Shown in pieces: positions 1-7,955 of a stretch of DNA of 64,000 nt. Each line of letters opens with the position of its first letter. Positions within the stretch are counted from its first letter, which is position 1. Under the pieces are notes generated by a model. That model saw nothing but the letters and a program-made list of their open reading frames with translations. It was not told the origin of the DNA and did not search any database. The translations under genes were made by a program, and so were the position numbers. The stretch is from Poriferisodalis sp965116715 (lineage in GTDB: Bacteria > Actinomycetota > Acidimicrobiia > Acidimicrobiales > Poriferisodalaceae), in contig OZ220724.1 of assembly GCA_965116715.1 (NCBI GenBank), positions 2,170,001-2,234,000 on the forward strand, read 5' to 3'.

Positions 1-1082
1 GCGGCGGACGGTGCTGCGTCGGGGGTACCCGCACCGAGCGCATCATCGGCGAGCAGCCCGACCAGGGCGGCCTCCAAGGTCAGGCGACGGTCGGCCGATT
101 GCGGCATTTGCGCCAGCGCGCTGCCGACGGCCTCCAGTGCCCGCACGTTGGCACGGCGTCCCATCGCATCGCTCAGCTCCCGTGCCGAGGTGATGTCGGC
201 CGGCGGCAGCTCGGCGGGCTCCACGCCCGCGCCCACCAGGAACATGTCACGCAGACGGCGTGCGGTGCGCTCGGCGAGGTCGCGGGCGTCGACGCCCGCT
301 GCGGTCGCCGCGGCCACGGCGATGAGCGTCGCGGCCAGGTCGGCGCGTGCCAGCGCATGGACCAGTGCGTTCACATCGGTGCGATCATCGGGGATGCCCC
401 CCGCCGCCAGCACCGTGTCGAGCGCCGAGAGCGCATCACGCACCGACCCGGCACCGCGTTCTGTCACGTAGTCGACGACGGCGTCATCGATCGGCGCATC
501 AGCCGCCTCAGCGATCGCCCGCACGTGGGGCGCCATCTCGTCGGCGCCCACCAGCGACAGCTCGAACTGCTGGGTGCGGCTGCGGATGGTGGGCAGCACC
601 TTGTTCGGATCAGTGGTGGCCAAGATGAACACCACATGGGCCGGCGGCTCCTCCAAGGTCTTGAGCAGCGCATTGGAGGCCGCCGCCGAGAGCATGTGCA
701 CCTCGTCGAGCAGGTACACCTTGCGACGCCCCGAGCTGACCAGGGCCGCCTTCTCGGTCATGTCCCGGATGTGATTCACCGAGTTGTTGGACGCAGCGTC
801 AAGTTCGATGAGGTCCATCGAGGTGCCAGCGGCCACGGCGGCGCAGCTGCCGCAGGCATCGCACGGTTCGCCGTCGTCGGTGAGCGCCTCGCAGTTGAGC
901 GCCTTGGCCAGGATGCGAGCGGTGGAGGTCTTGCCGGTGCCGCGTGGGCCGCTCAGCAGGTACGCGTGGCCGACGCGGTCTTCTCGAACGGCGTTGCGCA
1001 GGGCCCGGATCAGGTGCGGCTGACCCACCACCTCGGCGAAGCGCTGAGGCCGGAATCTGCGGTAGAGCGACTGGTGCTGCAT
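1..1082 (-). CDS. dnaX: DNA polymerase III subunit gamma/tau (N-terminal part, runs off the window)
   Basis: This is the clamp-loader ATPase of the replicative polymerase. The reading frame starts at the ATG complementary to 1080-1082 with MQHQSLYRRFRPQRF, the usual N-terminus of the family. A Walker A motif GPRGTGKT lies near residue 45. A four-cysteine zinc module (C-x9-C-x2-C-x2-C) follows near residues 64-79, then LLDEVHML (Walker B), the TLEEPP segment and ATTDPNK. About 360 codons are present. The tau-specific C-terminus lies beyond position 1, so I cannot say whether a frameshift site makes a separate gamma form. The SRP RNA is divergent, about 100 bp upstream, a common neighbour of dnaX. 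Confidence 0.95.
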   Translation of the reverse strand, partial: MQHQSLYRRFRPQRFAEVVGQPHLIRALRNAVREDRVGHAYLLSGPRGTGKTSTARILAKALNCEALTDDGEPCDACGSCAAVAAGTSMDLIELDAASNNSVNHIRDMTEKAALVSSGRRKVYLLDEVHMLSAAASNALLKTLEEPPAHVVFILATTDPNKVLPTIRSRTQQFELSLVGADEMAPHVRAIAEAADAPIDDAVVDYVTERGAGSVRDALSALDTVLAAGGIPDDRTDVNALVHALARADLAATLIAVAAATAAGVDARDLAERTARRLRDMFLVGAGVEPAELPPADITSARELSDAMGRRANVRALEAVGSALAQMPQSADRRLTLEAALVGLLADDALGAGTPDAAPSA

Positions 1083-1181
1083 CTCGCGGCGATCCTAAAG
1101 ACTGCGGCCAGTTGCTGCGCCCGCTGGTTGGGCGGACAAGCGCCCTGCGGTTATCGTTCGCATCGTGTCGCCGTCTGACGT

Positions 1182-1283
1182 GGCGGCCGGGTCCTGTGCA
1201 ACGGCGACCCGTGAACCGAGTCAGGGCCGGGAGGCAGCAGCTCTCAGCGGACCTCGTTGTGTGCCGCAGATCGCCTGGCCGCC
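1182..1283 (+). ncRNA. ffs: Signal recognition particle RNA, small bacterial (4.5S) type
   Basis: The conserved S-domain signature is present at about 1219-1241: GTCAGG on one side and AGCAGC on the other, enclosing a GCC/GGC stem closed by the tetraloop GGGA, which fits the GNRA rule. The outer ends pair perfectly, GGCGGCC at 1182-1188 with GGCCGCC at 1277-1283. The resulting length of about 102 nt matches the short SRP RNA class without an Alu domain. It lies between dnaX and a tRNA-Ser gene. The exact ends are inferred from the terminal helix. Confidence 0.85.
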
Positions 1284-1308
1284 TCGCCAGACGGTGACAC
1301 GTCGACAC

Positions 1309-1397
1309 GGAGAGTTGCCAGAGTGGACGAATGGGCTCGCTTGGAAAGCGTGTGAGGCTTTCATCGGCCTCCGTGGGTTCGAATCCCACACTCTCCG
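1309..1397 (+). tRNA. tRNA-Ser (anticodon GGA)
   Basis: The acceptor stem GGAGAGT (1309-1315) pairs with ACTCTCC (1390-1396), followed by discriminator G. The anticodon loop contains TGGAAAG, anticodon GGA, reading UCC/UCU. A long class II variable arm and a T arm with GGTTCGAATCC are present. No CCA is encoded. Confidence 0.95.
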
Positions 1398-1416
1398 CAT
1401 GCCAGACTGAGCAGTA

Positions 1417-2415
1417 ATGACCCGCTCCGGGCTGCCCACCAGGGACGCCAAGGGCTACGAGCCGGATCTGCCCATCTCGGTGTCCACCATCTTGGACTGG
1501 CCGCCGCGCCCGCTGCAGACCCTGCGGCACATCTCGCTGATGATGCTCCCCCAGGGACTGCTCTGGGTGGCGATGTCGGCAGTGGTGTGGAACTTCTTCA
1601 CACCGTCCATGGAACGCATGGCCAGCCTGCGGCCCCGATGGATACTGGAGATCTACCTGCGCAACGTGGTGCTGTTCACGCTGGTCGCGGGAACGCTGCA
1701 CGTGGCGCTGTACGTCCGGCGGGTCCAGCAGCAGCGCTACAAGTACAACCGCCAGTGGCTCAGCACCACCAACCGGGCGTTCCTGTGGAACCACCAGACC
1801 CGGGACAACATCTTCTGGTGCCTGGTGAGCGGCTGCGCCGTCTGGTCGGCCTATGAGGCGCTCACGATGTGGTTCTACGCCAACGACTGGATCCCGTCGG
1901 TGGAATGGGGCACATGGTGGCCCTACATCTGCGCGCTCACAGTGATCGCGTCGCTGTGGTCAGTGGTGCACTTCTATTGCATCCACCGGGTGCTGCACAT
2001 GCGCTGGGTCTACGACCATGTGCACTACCTGCATCACCGCAACGTGAACACCGGGCCATGGAGCGGGCTGTCGATGCACCCGGTCGAGCACATGATGTAC
2101 CTGAGCATGATCGTGCTGTGGTGGGTGGTGCCCGCTCACCCGTTCATCCTGATCCTTACCCTGCTGTCCAACGCCGTGGCCACCTCGTTCTCCCACTCGG
2201 GATTCGAGCGCTTCGAGATCGGCAAGCGCGGCGGGCCGACGATGGCCGGCGCCGACTACTTCCACCACCTGCATCATCGCTACTTCGAGTGCAACTACGG
2301 CAACCGGCCCGTGCCGCTCGACAAGCTGTTCGGCACCTTCCACGACGGCACACCCGAGGCCCACGCCCGGATGCGCGAGCGGGCGAAGAGGAGACGCGGC
2401 ATCTCGACCGGCTGA
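1417..2415 (+). CDS. Sterol desaturase / fatty acid hydroxylase family membrane di-iron protein
   Basis: This is an integral membrane oxygenase-type protein of 332 residues. The histidine clusters that bind the di-iron centre in this superfamily are clear: HRVLH (190-194), HxxHH (203-207), HPVEH (221-225) and HHLHH (283-287). Several hydrophobic segments precede and separate them, for example residues 35-60 and 83-100. Known members hydroxylate or desaturate sterols, fatty acids or carotenoids using O2. The substrate here cannot be told from sequence. The gene starts 19 bp after tRNA-Ser and ends about 40 bp before tadA on the same strand. Confidence 0.85.
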   Translation: MTRSGLPTRDAKGYEPDLPISVSTILDWPPRPLQTLRHISLMMLPQGLLWVAMSAVVWNFFTPSMERMASLRPRWILEIYLRNVVLFTLVAGTLHVALYVRRVQQQRYKYNRQWLSTTNRAFLWNHQTRDNIFWCLVSGCAVWSAYEALTMWFYANDWIPSVEWGTWWPYICALTVIASLWSVVHFYCIHRVLHMRWVYDHVHYLHHRNVNTGPWSGLSMHPVEHMMYLSMIVLWWVVPAHPFILILTLLSNAVATSFSHSGFERFEIGKRGGPTMAGADYFHHLHHRYFECNYGNRPVPLDKLFGTFHDGTPEAHARMRERAKRRRGISTG

Positions 2416-2457
2416 CACTGCTGCCTGACGTGACGCACGAGCGGCCACACTGCGGGT

Positions 2458-2904
2458 GTGACAGACGAAGCAGCCATCGAGTTGGCGTTGGAACAGGCAC
2501 GGCAGGCTGCGGCCGCCGGGGAGGTGCCGGTCGGCGCCGTGGTGATCGTCGACGGCCAGGTTCTGGCCGCCCGTCACAATGAACGCGAAGCCGCCAACGA
2601 CCCCACCGCGCACGCCGAGGTGCTGGCGCTGCGCGATGCAGCGGCTGCTGTCGGCGACTGGCGGTTGAGCGGCGCGACGCTGGCGACGACGCTCGAGCCG
2701 TGCCCCATGTGCGCCGGGGCGGTGCTGGCGGCGCGCGTGCCCCGGGTGGTGTTCGGGGCCTACGACCCCAAGACAGGCGCCACGGCGACGCTCTACAACC
2801 TGCTCGTGGACCCTCGCTTCAACCACAACGCCGAGGTGGTCGGAGGCGTGCGCGAGGCGGAATGCGGCGCACTGCTCAGCGAGTTCTTCGGCAGCTACCG
2901 CTGA
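2458..2904 (+). CDS. tadA: tRNA-specific adenosine deaminase
   Basis: TadA converts the wobble adenosine of tRNA-Arg(ACG) to inosine. The 148-residue protein has the zinc cytidine/adenosine deaminase motifs HAE (52-54), with the catalytic Glu at 54, and PCPMC (81-85). The GTG start at 2458 gives the usual family length. A tRNA-Arg with an ACG anticodon, its expected substrate, is present in this window at 25778-25851. Confidence 0.93.
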   Translation: MTDEAAIELALEQARQAAAAGEVPVGAVVIVDGQVLAARHNEREAANDPTAHAEVLALRDAAAAVGDWRLSGATLATTLEPCPMCAGAVLAARVPRVVFGAYDPKTGATATLYNLLVDPRFNHNAEVVGGVREAECGALLSEFFGSYR

Positions 2905-2941
2905 GCCGCCCATGGCGCAGTCGGCTGGTGCCGGCGGGTGG

Positions 2942-3028
2942 CGGAAGGTGTGGGATTCGAACCCACGGTGACCCGAAGGCCACAACGGTTTTCGAGACCG
3001 CCCCATTCGTCCGCTCTGGCAACCTTCC
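2942..3028 (-). tRNA. tRNA-Ser (anticodon CGA)
   Basis: Read on the minus strand, the acceptor GGAAGGT (3028-3022) pairs with ACCTTCC (2949-2943), with discriminator G. The anticodon loop TCTCGAAAA gives anticodon CGA, reading UCG. A long variable arm and a GGTTCGAATCC T arm confirm a class II serine tRNA. It lies convergent to tadA. Confidence 0.95.
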
Positions 3029-3135
3029 GCAGCGCACCCTATCGACGCCTGCCCGGCTGACCGCCTGACCCGCAGCCAGTGCAGCGAGCGGAAATTCAGT
3101 CGCGTCGGGGGCGAATTCGTGACAGCCTCAGGGCC

Positions 3136-4605
3136 GTGAGCAGCGCTGTCGAGGGCATCGGCGCCGTGGCCGGAGGCACGGCAGGCCAGCCCGACGGCAC
3201 GTGGTCGGTCTCTGACTTGGCAACCGCCGTCGGCGAGACGATCCAGCGGGCGTTCCCCAGCGAGGTGTGGGTGCGCGGCGAGATCATCGGCTACTCGGTG
3301 GCGGCCAGCGGCCACATCTACTTCAACCTCATCGAGCCGGGCACCGGCAACGATCGCCGTGGCGCCCGCATGCGGGTGGCGCTGTTCAAAGGACGCCAGC
3401 GGCTAGTGAACCGCGACCTCGCCGCAGCAGGCGGTCTGACACTCGACGACGGCATCGAGGTGCGGATCCGCGCCGAGGTGGAGTACTACGCCGGCAGCGG
3501 GCAGGTGCAGCTCATCATGAGCGGCGTCGACCCGCACTTCACGCTCGGCGTGCTGGCGGCCGACCGGGAACGCACGCTGGCCGCGCTGGCCGAGTCGGGG
3601 CTGCTGCGGCGCAACGCCGCCGTGCCGCTGCCCCTGGTGCCGCTGCGCGTCGGGCTGGTCACGGCCGACGGCAGCGCAGCCCACGCCGACTTCGTCCACG
3701 AGCTGGAGGCGAGCGGCTACGCGTTCGAGGTGCTGCTGTGCGACGCACGCGTGCAGGGCGTCACGGCCGAGGCCGATCTGGTGGCGGCGCTGCGGACGCT
3801 CGGGCAGGCCGATGTCGACGTGATCGCGCTGGTGCGCGGCGGGGGCGATCGCACCGACCTGCTGGCGTTCGACCTCGCGAGCGTGGCGAAGGCCATCGCG
3901 CTGTGCCCGCTGCCCGTGTTCTGCGGCATCGGCCACGAGATCGACACGTCCGTGGCCGACCAGGTGGCACACACCGCTGCCAAGACGCCGACCGCGTGCG
4001 CCGCTGCGCTGGTCGCACATGTCGCCTTGTTCGACGAGCGCCTGGCTCAGGCCCGCCGCGCAGTGGACCGGGCTGCCCGCTCCCGGGCGGGCGCCGCAGC
4101 GGCACGCTTGGCGGCGGCACACAGCGCGCTGGGCCTGCTGGCCGAGCGCCGTCTTGCCGCGCCGCGCGTGCAGCTTGGCGAGGTCCGGCTGCGGCTGGAT
4201 CATCACGCGCAGCGTCACTGCCGCACTGCTGCGGTCAAGCTCGCCAGCGCACGGCGAGCGCTGGAGCGCAGCCATTCCCATGCCCAGCGCGGCATGGCAT
4301 CGCTGCGCGCTCACCGACCTCGACTGCTGCGGGCTTCGGCGCGGTGCCTCGACGCCGCGAAGGCCCGGCTGCGGTCCGCATCGGCACTGGTGTCGGCGCT
4401 GGCGCCCGAGCGCACCTTGGCTCGGGGCTTCTCCATCACGCGCACGGCCGACGGCCGCATCGTGCGCGAGATGCCCGCGGCCGGCGACACGGTCTCCACG
4501 CAGACCCAGCACGCGGTGTTCGCCAGCGTGGTGAGCGAGCCCAGTGCCACCGGCAATGAGCCAGATCGTCTGGCCGACAACTACAGCGAAGGGAAGGACG
4601 GCTGA
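3136..4605 (+). CDS. xseA: Exodeoxyribonuclease VII large subunit
   Basis: This is the catalytic subunit of the single-strand exonuclease ExoVII. An N-terminal OB-fold begins at TWSVSDLATAVGE and includes VWVRGEI and HIYFNL. The nuclease domain shows LVRGGGDRTDL and GIGHEIDTSVAD. An alanine/arginine-rich helical region and a short C-terminal domain with LARGFSITR follow. I chose the GTG at 3136, about 490 residues. An upstream in-frame GTG at 3079 would add 19 non-conserved residues. The stop overlaps the xseB start (TGATG at 4603-4607), so both subunits are translationally coupled. Confidence 0.92.
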   Translation: MSSAVEGIGAVAGGTAGQPDGTWSVSDLATAVGETIQRAFPSEVWVRGEIIGYSVAASGHIYFNLIEPGTGNDRRGARMRVALFKGRQRLVNRDLAAAGGLTLDDGIEVRIRAEVEYYAGSGQVQLIMSGVDPHFTLGVLAADRERTLAALAESGLLRRNAAVPLPLVPLRVGLVTADGSAAHADFVHELEASGYAFEVLLCDARVQGVTAEADLVAALRTLGQADVDVIALVRGGGDRTDLLAFDLASVAKAIALCPLPVFCGIGHEIDTSVADQVAHTAAKTPTACAAALVAHVALFDERLAQARRAVDRAARSRAGAAAARLAAAHSALGLLAERRLAAPRVQLGEVRLRLDHHAQRHCRTAAVKLASARRALERSHSHAQRGMASLRAHRPRLLRASARCLDAAKARLRSASALVSALAPERTLARGFSITRTADGRIVREMPAAGDTVSTQTQHAVFASVVSEPSATGNEPDRLADNYSEGKDG

Positions 4606-4862
4606 TGGCTGAAGACGCCGACACAGGCACGGACCCGGGTGAGGCCGAATTCGGCGGCTACGCGGCGTCGATGGCAGAGATCGAGTCGATCCTGACCAGT
4701 CTCGAGAGCGACGACGTCGACATCGACACGCTGGCATCGCAGGTCGAACGGGCCTCGCAGCTGATCGCGCACTGCGAAGGGCGCCTGCGCACCACCGAGC
4801 TGTCGCTGCAGACGATCCTGGCCCAGCACGACCTGCCGGCGACCGAAGAGGGCAACGGGTGA
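4605..4862 (+). CDS. xseB: Exodeoxyribonuclease VII small subunit
   Basis: The 85-residue protein has the short helical core of XseB: a segment with ESILTSLESDDVDIDTLASQ, then ERASQLIAHCEGRL. The N-terminal 15 or so residues are acidic and variable. It overlaps the xseA stop codon by one base, as is usual for this pair. Confidence 0.9.
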   Translation: MAEDADTGTDPGEAEFGGYAASMAEIESILTSLESDDVDIDTLASQVERASQLIAHCEGRLRTTELSLQTILAQHDLPATEEGNG

Positions 4863-4883
4863 GCGACAGCCGCACGGGCATGT

Positions 4884-4921
4884 GTGGACCGAGGGAGTTG
4901 GTGGGCGCTCCCCCGGTCCAC
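4884..4921 (+). terminator. GC-rich hairpin after xseB, candidate terminator
   Basis: GTGGACCGAGGGAG (4884-4897) faces CTCCCCCGGTCCAC (4908-4921): 14-base arms with one A/C mismatch and a 10-nt loop. It lies 21 bp after the xseB stop codon. No T-run follows, so it is either a terminator without a U-tract, which high-GC bacteria may use, or a structured leader element of the next gene. Confidence 0.45.
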
Positions 4922-4965
4922 CTGCGCGTCGCGGGTCGGTGGAAAACCCGGAGCGCACGCTCACG

Positions 4966-5003
4966 CTGCCGCGGCATATGCCCATGGTGAGTAACCGCGG
5001 CAG
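4966..5003. repeat. 9-bp perfect inverted repeat upstream of the S9 peptidase gene
   Basis: CTGCCGCGG (4966-4974) and CCGCGGCAG (4995-5003) are perfect inverted repeats with a 20-bp spacer, ending 24 bp before the peptidase start codon. It could be an operator or an mRNA leader hairpin. It is the second of three successive inverted repeats in this stretch. Confidence 0.5.
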
Positions 5004-5027
5004 TCTGTCGATACCAACGAGGAACCT

Positions 5028-7106
5028 ATGAGTTCGCCATCGCCCTGTCAAGGTGATTCCGCCCAGAATCCCAGCAACTCCGGGGATTCTGGGCATGGTG
5101 CGTGGCCGTCGCCGCTGCAGGCGGCCGATGTCGCCGCAGGTGCTGTGCGGCGGACCGAGCCGCGCGTCGCCGGCGGCTGGGCCTACTGGACCGAAGAACG
5201 GCCCCTCGACAGCGGGCGAGGGGCCGTGGTGCGGGTGCGCCTCGACGAGCCCGGCGCCGGGCCCGTCGACCTTCCCCACACGGCGGAGGCAGACATCCGC
5301 ACCGCCGTCCACGAATACGGCGGCGGCGCCTGGCTGCCGTACGAGGCAGCCGACGGCAGCCACTTCGTGCTGGCCAGCTGCATGAGCGACCACCGGGTGC
5401 GGCTGTTCGACGCGACCGGTGAGGTGGCGCCGCGTGCGGTGACCCCGGAGCCGGGCATCCCGCGAGGGCTGCGGTATGCCGATCCAGCACTGGTGCCCGC
5501 GCCGAACGCCGACTTGGGCGACGGCACCGTCGATTTGGTCAGCGTGTGGGTGCGCGAAGCCCACGACGACACCGGGCATGAACCCCGCAACGAACTGGTC
5601 ACGGTGTGCCTGGACGGGACCGTCAGCGTGGCGGCAACCGGCGCCGACTTCTACTCCTCGCCGCGGCCCTCACCCGACGGGTCGACGCTGGCGTATCTCT
5701 GCTGGGATCACCCGAACATGCCGTGGGATCACACCCGCCTGCATCTCGTCGATCTCCGCGACGGCGAGCCGGTGCCGGGCAGCGACCGGGTGCTGTGCGA
5801 CGGCCCCGCTCTGACCCAGCCGGCCTGGAGCCCCGACGGCGTCCTGCACATCGTCACCGACATCGACGGCTGGTGGTCGATCCATCGCGGTGACACCGAG
5901 ACCGGTGTCACCGAACCGGTGCTCGACGCCGCCGTGGCCGGCGAAGAACCGCGCCGCGAGTTCGGCGTGCCCGCATGGGTTTTCGCCCAGGCCACCTACG
6001 GCTGGGACCGCAGCGGCGCGCTGTGGTGCACATGGATGTCGGGCGGGGTTGGCCACCTCGGGATCATCCGCGACGGACGGCTGGATGAGGTGCCGAGCGG
6101 CTTCACCGACTTCGGCCGCCTTGCGGTCACGCCCGGCGGCTCGGTCGTCACGGTGGCCGCCGGCTGGACCCGCCGCGCTGCGGTGGTGGAGATCGCGTCC
6201 GACGGCACGCATCGCCAGCTCAGCGCCAGCGAGCCGTCACCACTCGAGCCCGGCGACGTCTCGGTGCCCGAGACCTTCACGTTCGACAGCGATGACGGTC
6301 GCCGTGCTCACGCATTCTTCTTCCCGCCCGCCAACTCCGCCGTGGCCGCACCGCCCTCCGACCCTCCCCCGCTGATGGTGCTCAGCCACGGCGGGCCCAC
6401 CGGCTCGGCGCGCAGCTCGCTGGATCTGGGCATCCAGTACTGGACCAGCCGCGGCATCGCCGTGGTGGACGTGAACTACGGCGGCAGCACCGGCTACGGC
6501 ACTGCCTTCCGCAACCTGCTGCGAGGCCAGTGGGGCGTCGTCGACACGCAGGACTGCATTGCCGCGGCACTCCACCTGGCCGCCGACGGTGCCGTGGACG
6601 CCCAACGCCTGGTCATCAAGGGCGGCTCGGCGGGCGGCTACACCACGCTGTGCGCACTGACCGGCAGCGACGTGTTCGCAGCCGGCATCTCCCGCTACGG
6701 GGTCGCCGATCTGGAGGCCCTCGCCCGCGACACCCACAAGTTCGAGGCCCGGTATCTCGACGGGCTCATCGGTCCCTGGCCCGAGCGGGCGGATCTGTAC
6801 CGGGAGCGATCGCCCATCTGGCGGACCGACCAGTTGCGGACCCCGATGATCGTGCTGCAGGGCACCGAGGACCGTGTGGTGCCCCAGAGCCAATCCGAAC
6901 AGGTGGTGGCTGCCCTGGCAGATGCCGGCGTGCCACACGCCTACCTGCTGTTCGAGGGCGAAGGGCACGGCTTTCGGCGCGGGCCGAACATCGTGGCGGC
7001 CCTCGAAGCCGAGCTGTCCTTCCTCGGTCAGGTGCTGGGCTTCGAGCCCGCCGGCGACATCGCCCGCGTCGAGGTGCGCGAGGGCCGCCAGCGGCGGCCC
7101 CAATAG
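5028..7106 (+). CDS. S9 family serine peptidase (prolyl oligopeptidase / acylaminoacyl-peptidase type)
   Basis: The 692-residue protein has an N-terminal beta-propeller half (about residues 40-410) and a C-terminal alpha/beta hydrolase domain. The catalytic serine is in GGSAGG near residue 534, the aspartate in GTEDRVVP near 613 and the histidine in GEGHGFRR near 645. The spacing and the oxyanion segment LMVLSHGGPTGSA match family S9C. No signal peptide is seen, so it is probably a cytoplasmic oligopeptidase. The ATG at 5028 is chosen because the conserved segment AAGAVRRTEPRV starts near residue 36. The first 25 codons contain a perfect 12-bp hairpin. It is followed closely by the SURF1 gene. 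Confidence 0.88.
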   Translation: MSSPSPCQGDSAQNPSNSGDSGHGAWPSPLQAADVAAGAVRRTEPRVAGGWAYWTEERPLDSGRGAVVRVRLDEPGAGPVDLPHTAEADIRTAVHEYGGGAWLPYEAADGSHFVLASCMSDHRVRLFDATGEVAPRAVTPEPGIPRGLRYADPALVPAPNADLGDGTVDLVSVWVREAHDDTGHEPRNELVTVCLDGTVSVAATGADFYSSPRPSPDGSTLAYLCWDHPNMPWDHTRLHLVDLRDGEPVPGSDRVLCDGPALTQPAWSPDGVLHIVTDIDGWWSIHRGDTETGVTEPVLDAAVAGEEPRREFGVPAWVFAQATYGWDRSGALWCTWMSGGVGHLGIIRDGRLDEVPSGFTDFGRLAVTPGGSVVTVAAGWTRRAAVVEIASDGTHRQLSASEPSPLEPGDVSVPETFTFDSDDGRRAHAFFFPPANSAVAAPPSDPPPLMVLSHGGPTGSARSSLDLGIQYWTSRGIAVVDVNYGGSTGYGTAFRNLLRGQWGVVDTQDCIAAALHLAADGAVDAQRLVIKGGSAGGYTTLCALTGSDVFAAGISRYGVADLEALARDTHKFEARYLDGLIGPWPERADLYRERSPIWRTDQLRTPMIVLQGTEDRVVPQSQSEQVVAALADAGVPHAYLLFEGEGHGFRRGPNIVAALEAELSFLGQVLGFEPAGDIARVEVREGRQRRPQ
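5061..5094. repeat. Perfect 12-bp inverted repeat inside the start of the peptidase gene
   Basis: GCCCAGAATCCC (5061-5072) and GGGATTCTGGGC (5083-5094) are exact reverse complements with a 10-nt spacer. The hairpin would form in the mRNA over codons 12-23 and is third in a series of inverted repeats that starts at 4884. It may affect translation or be a leftover of a small mobile repeat. Confidence 0.6.
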
Positions 7107-7115
7107 GTTCGCGCC

Positions 7116-7952
7116 GTGTACAGCTTCGCCCGCAAGCCGATCTGGCTGGCCGGGCACGCGCTCGCCGGCAGCCTGCTCGTGCTCTTCGTGATCGCCGGCT
7201 TCTGGCAGCTCAGCCGCCACAACGAAGTGCGCACCCGCAACGCCGCGATCACCGAGCGGACGGAAATGCGCCCGCTCGACGCCGACCGCTTCTTCGAGGC
7301 CGTGTCGGGCACCGAGATCGCCGACGAGCTCGAGCATCGGACGGTGACCCTGCCGGTGGAGCGCTTCGACTGGCAAGACAGCGTGCTGATCCGCAACCGC
7401 AGCTTCAACGGCCAAGCCGGGTGTCACCTCGCCGTGCCTGCCGCGGTGACCTCCGTCGACAGTGCCGGACCACGAGGCGTGCTGATCGTCGCCGGATGGC
7501 TGCACCAAGCAGAGTGCGAGCAATCGCCCGACGAACTCGGACGCGCCCTGCGGCCCGAACTCGATGCTGCTCGCCACATCGAGGGCCGTATCCGTCAGAG
7601 CCAGCGACGTGGCCTGCTGGGCCCCGCCGATCCGGCCGAGGGACGTCTAGCGTCGCTCGCCCGTACCGACGTGGCGCGCATTGACCAACAGACTGCGCTC
7701 GATCTCGTGTCCATGTACGTCGAGCTGACGAGAACCGCGAACGCAGACGGTTCAACCATCGCGCTCGGGGCCGACGCGACCAGCGACGCTTCGACACTCC
7801 GCGTGTTGCCACCGGCCGAACTCGATGCCGGGCCGCACCTGGGCTACACGTTCCAGTGGTTCAGCTTCGCCGCTGTCGCGATCGTCGGCTACACGCTCGT
7901 GCTGCGCCACCAAGCCCGCAAGGGAGACTCAGATCAGATCGTCGGCGACTGA
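7116..7952 (+). CDS. SURF1 family protein, cytochrome c oxidase assembly
   Basis: SURF1 proteins help insert cofactors into cytochrome oxidase in the membrane. The 278-residue protein has the family layout: one transmembrane helix near residues 10-30 ending in FWQLSRH, a large extracytoplasmic domain, and a second helix near residues 250-268 after GYTFQWFSFA, which resembles the family's conserved GY-x-Q(W/Y) segment. The GTG start at 7116 lies 10 bp after the peptidase stop codon. No oxidase subunit gene is in the window. Confidence 0.82.
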   Translation: MYSFARKPIWLAGHALAGSLLVLFVIAGFWQLSRHNEVRTRNAAITERTEMRPLDADRFFEAVSGTEIADELEHRTVTLPVERFDWQDSVLIRNRSFNGQAGCHLAVPAAVTSVDSAGPRGVLIVAGWLHQAECEQSPDELGRALRPELDAARHIEGRIRQSQRRGLLGPADPAEGRLASLARTDVARIDQQTALDLVSMYVELTRTANADGSTIALGADATSDASTLRVLPPAELDAGPHLGYTFQWFSFAAVAIVGYTLVLRHQARKGDSDQIVGD

Positions 7953-7955
7953 GCG

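Noticed and set aside
99..1178. Long plus-strand open frame over the first kilobase
   Set aside because: It is the reverse-strand shadow of dnaX. The minus strand has all clamp-loader motifs, while the plus-strand product has no recognisable domain.
1960..3315. 451-codon minus-strand frame across the hydroxylase, tadA, tRNA-Ser and the xseA start
   Set aside because: It runs antisense through three well-supported genes and a tRNA and its product has low-complexity His/Arg/Ala composition.
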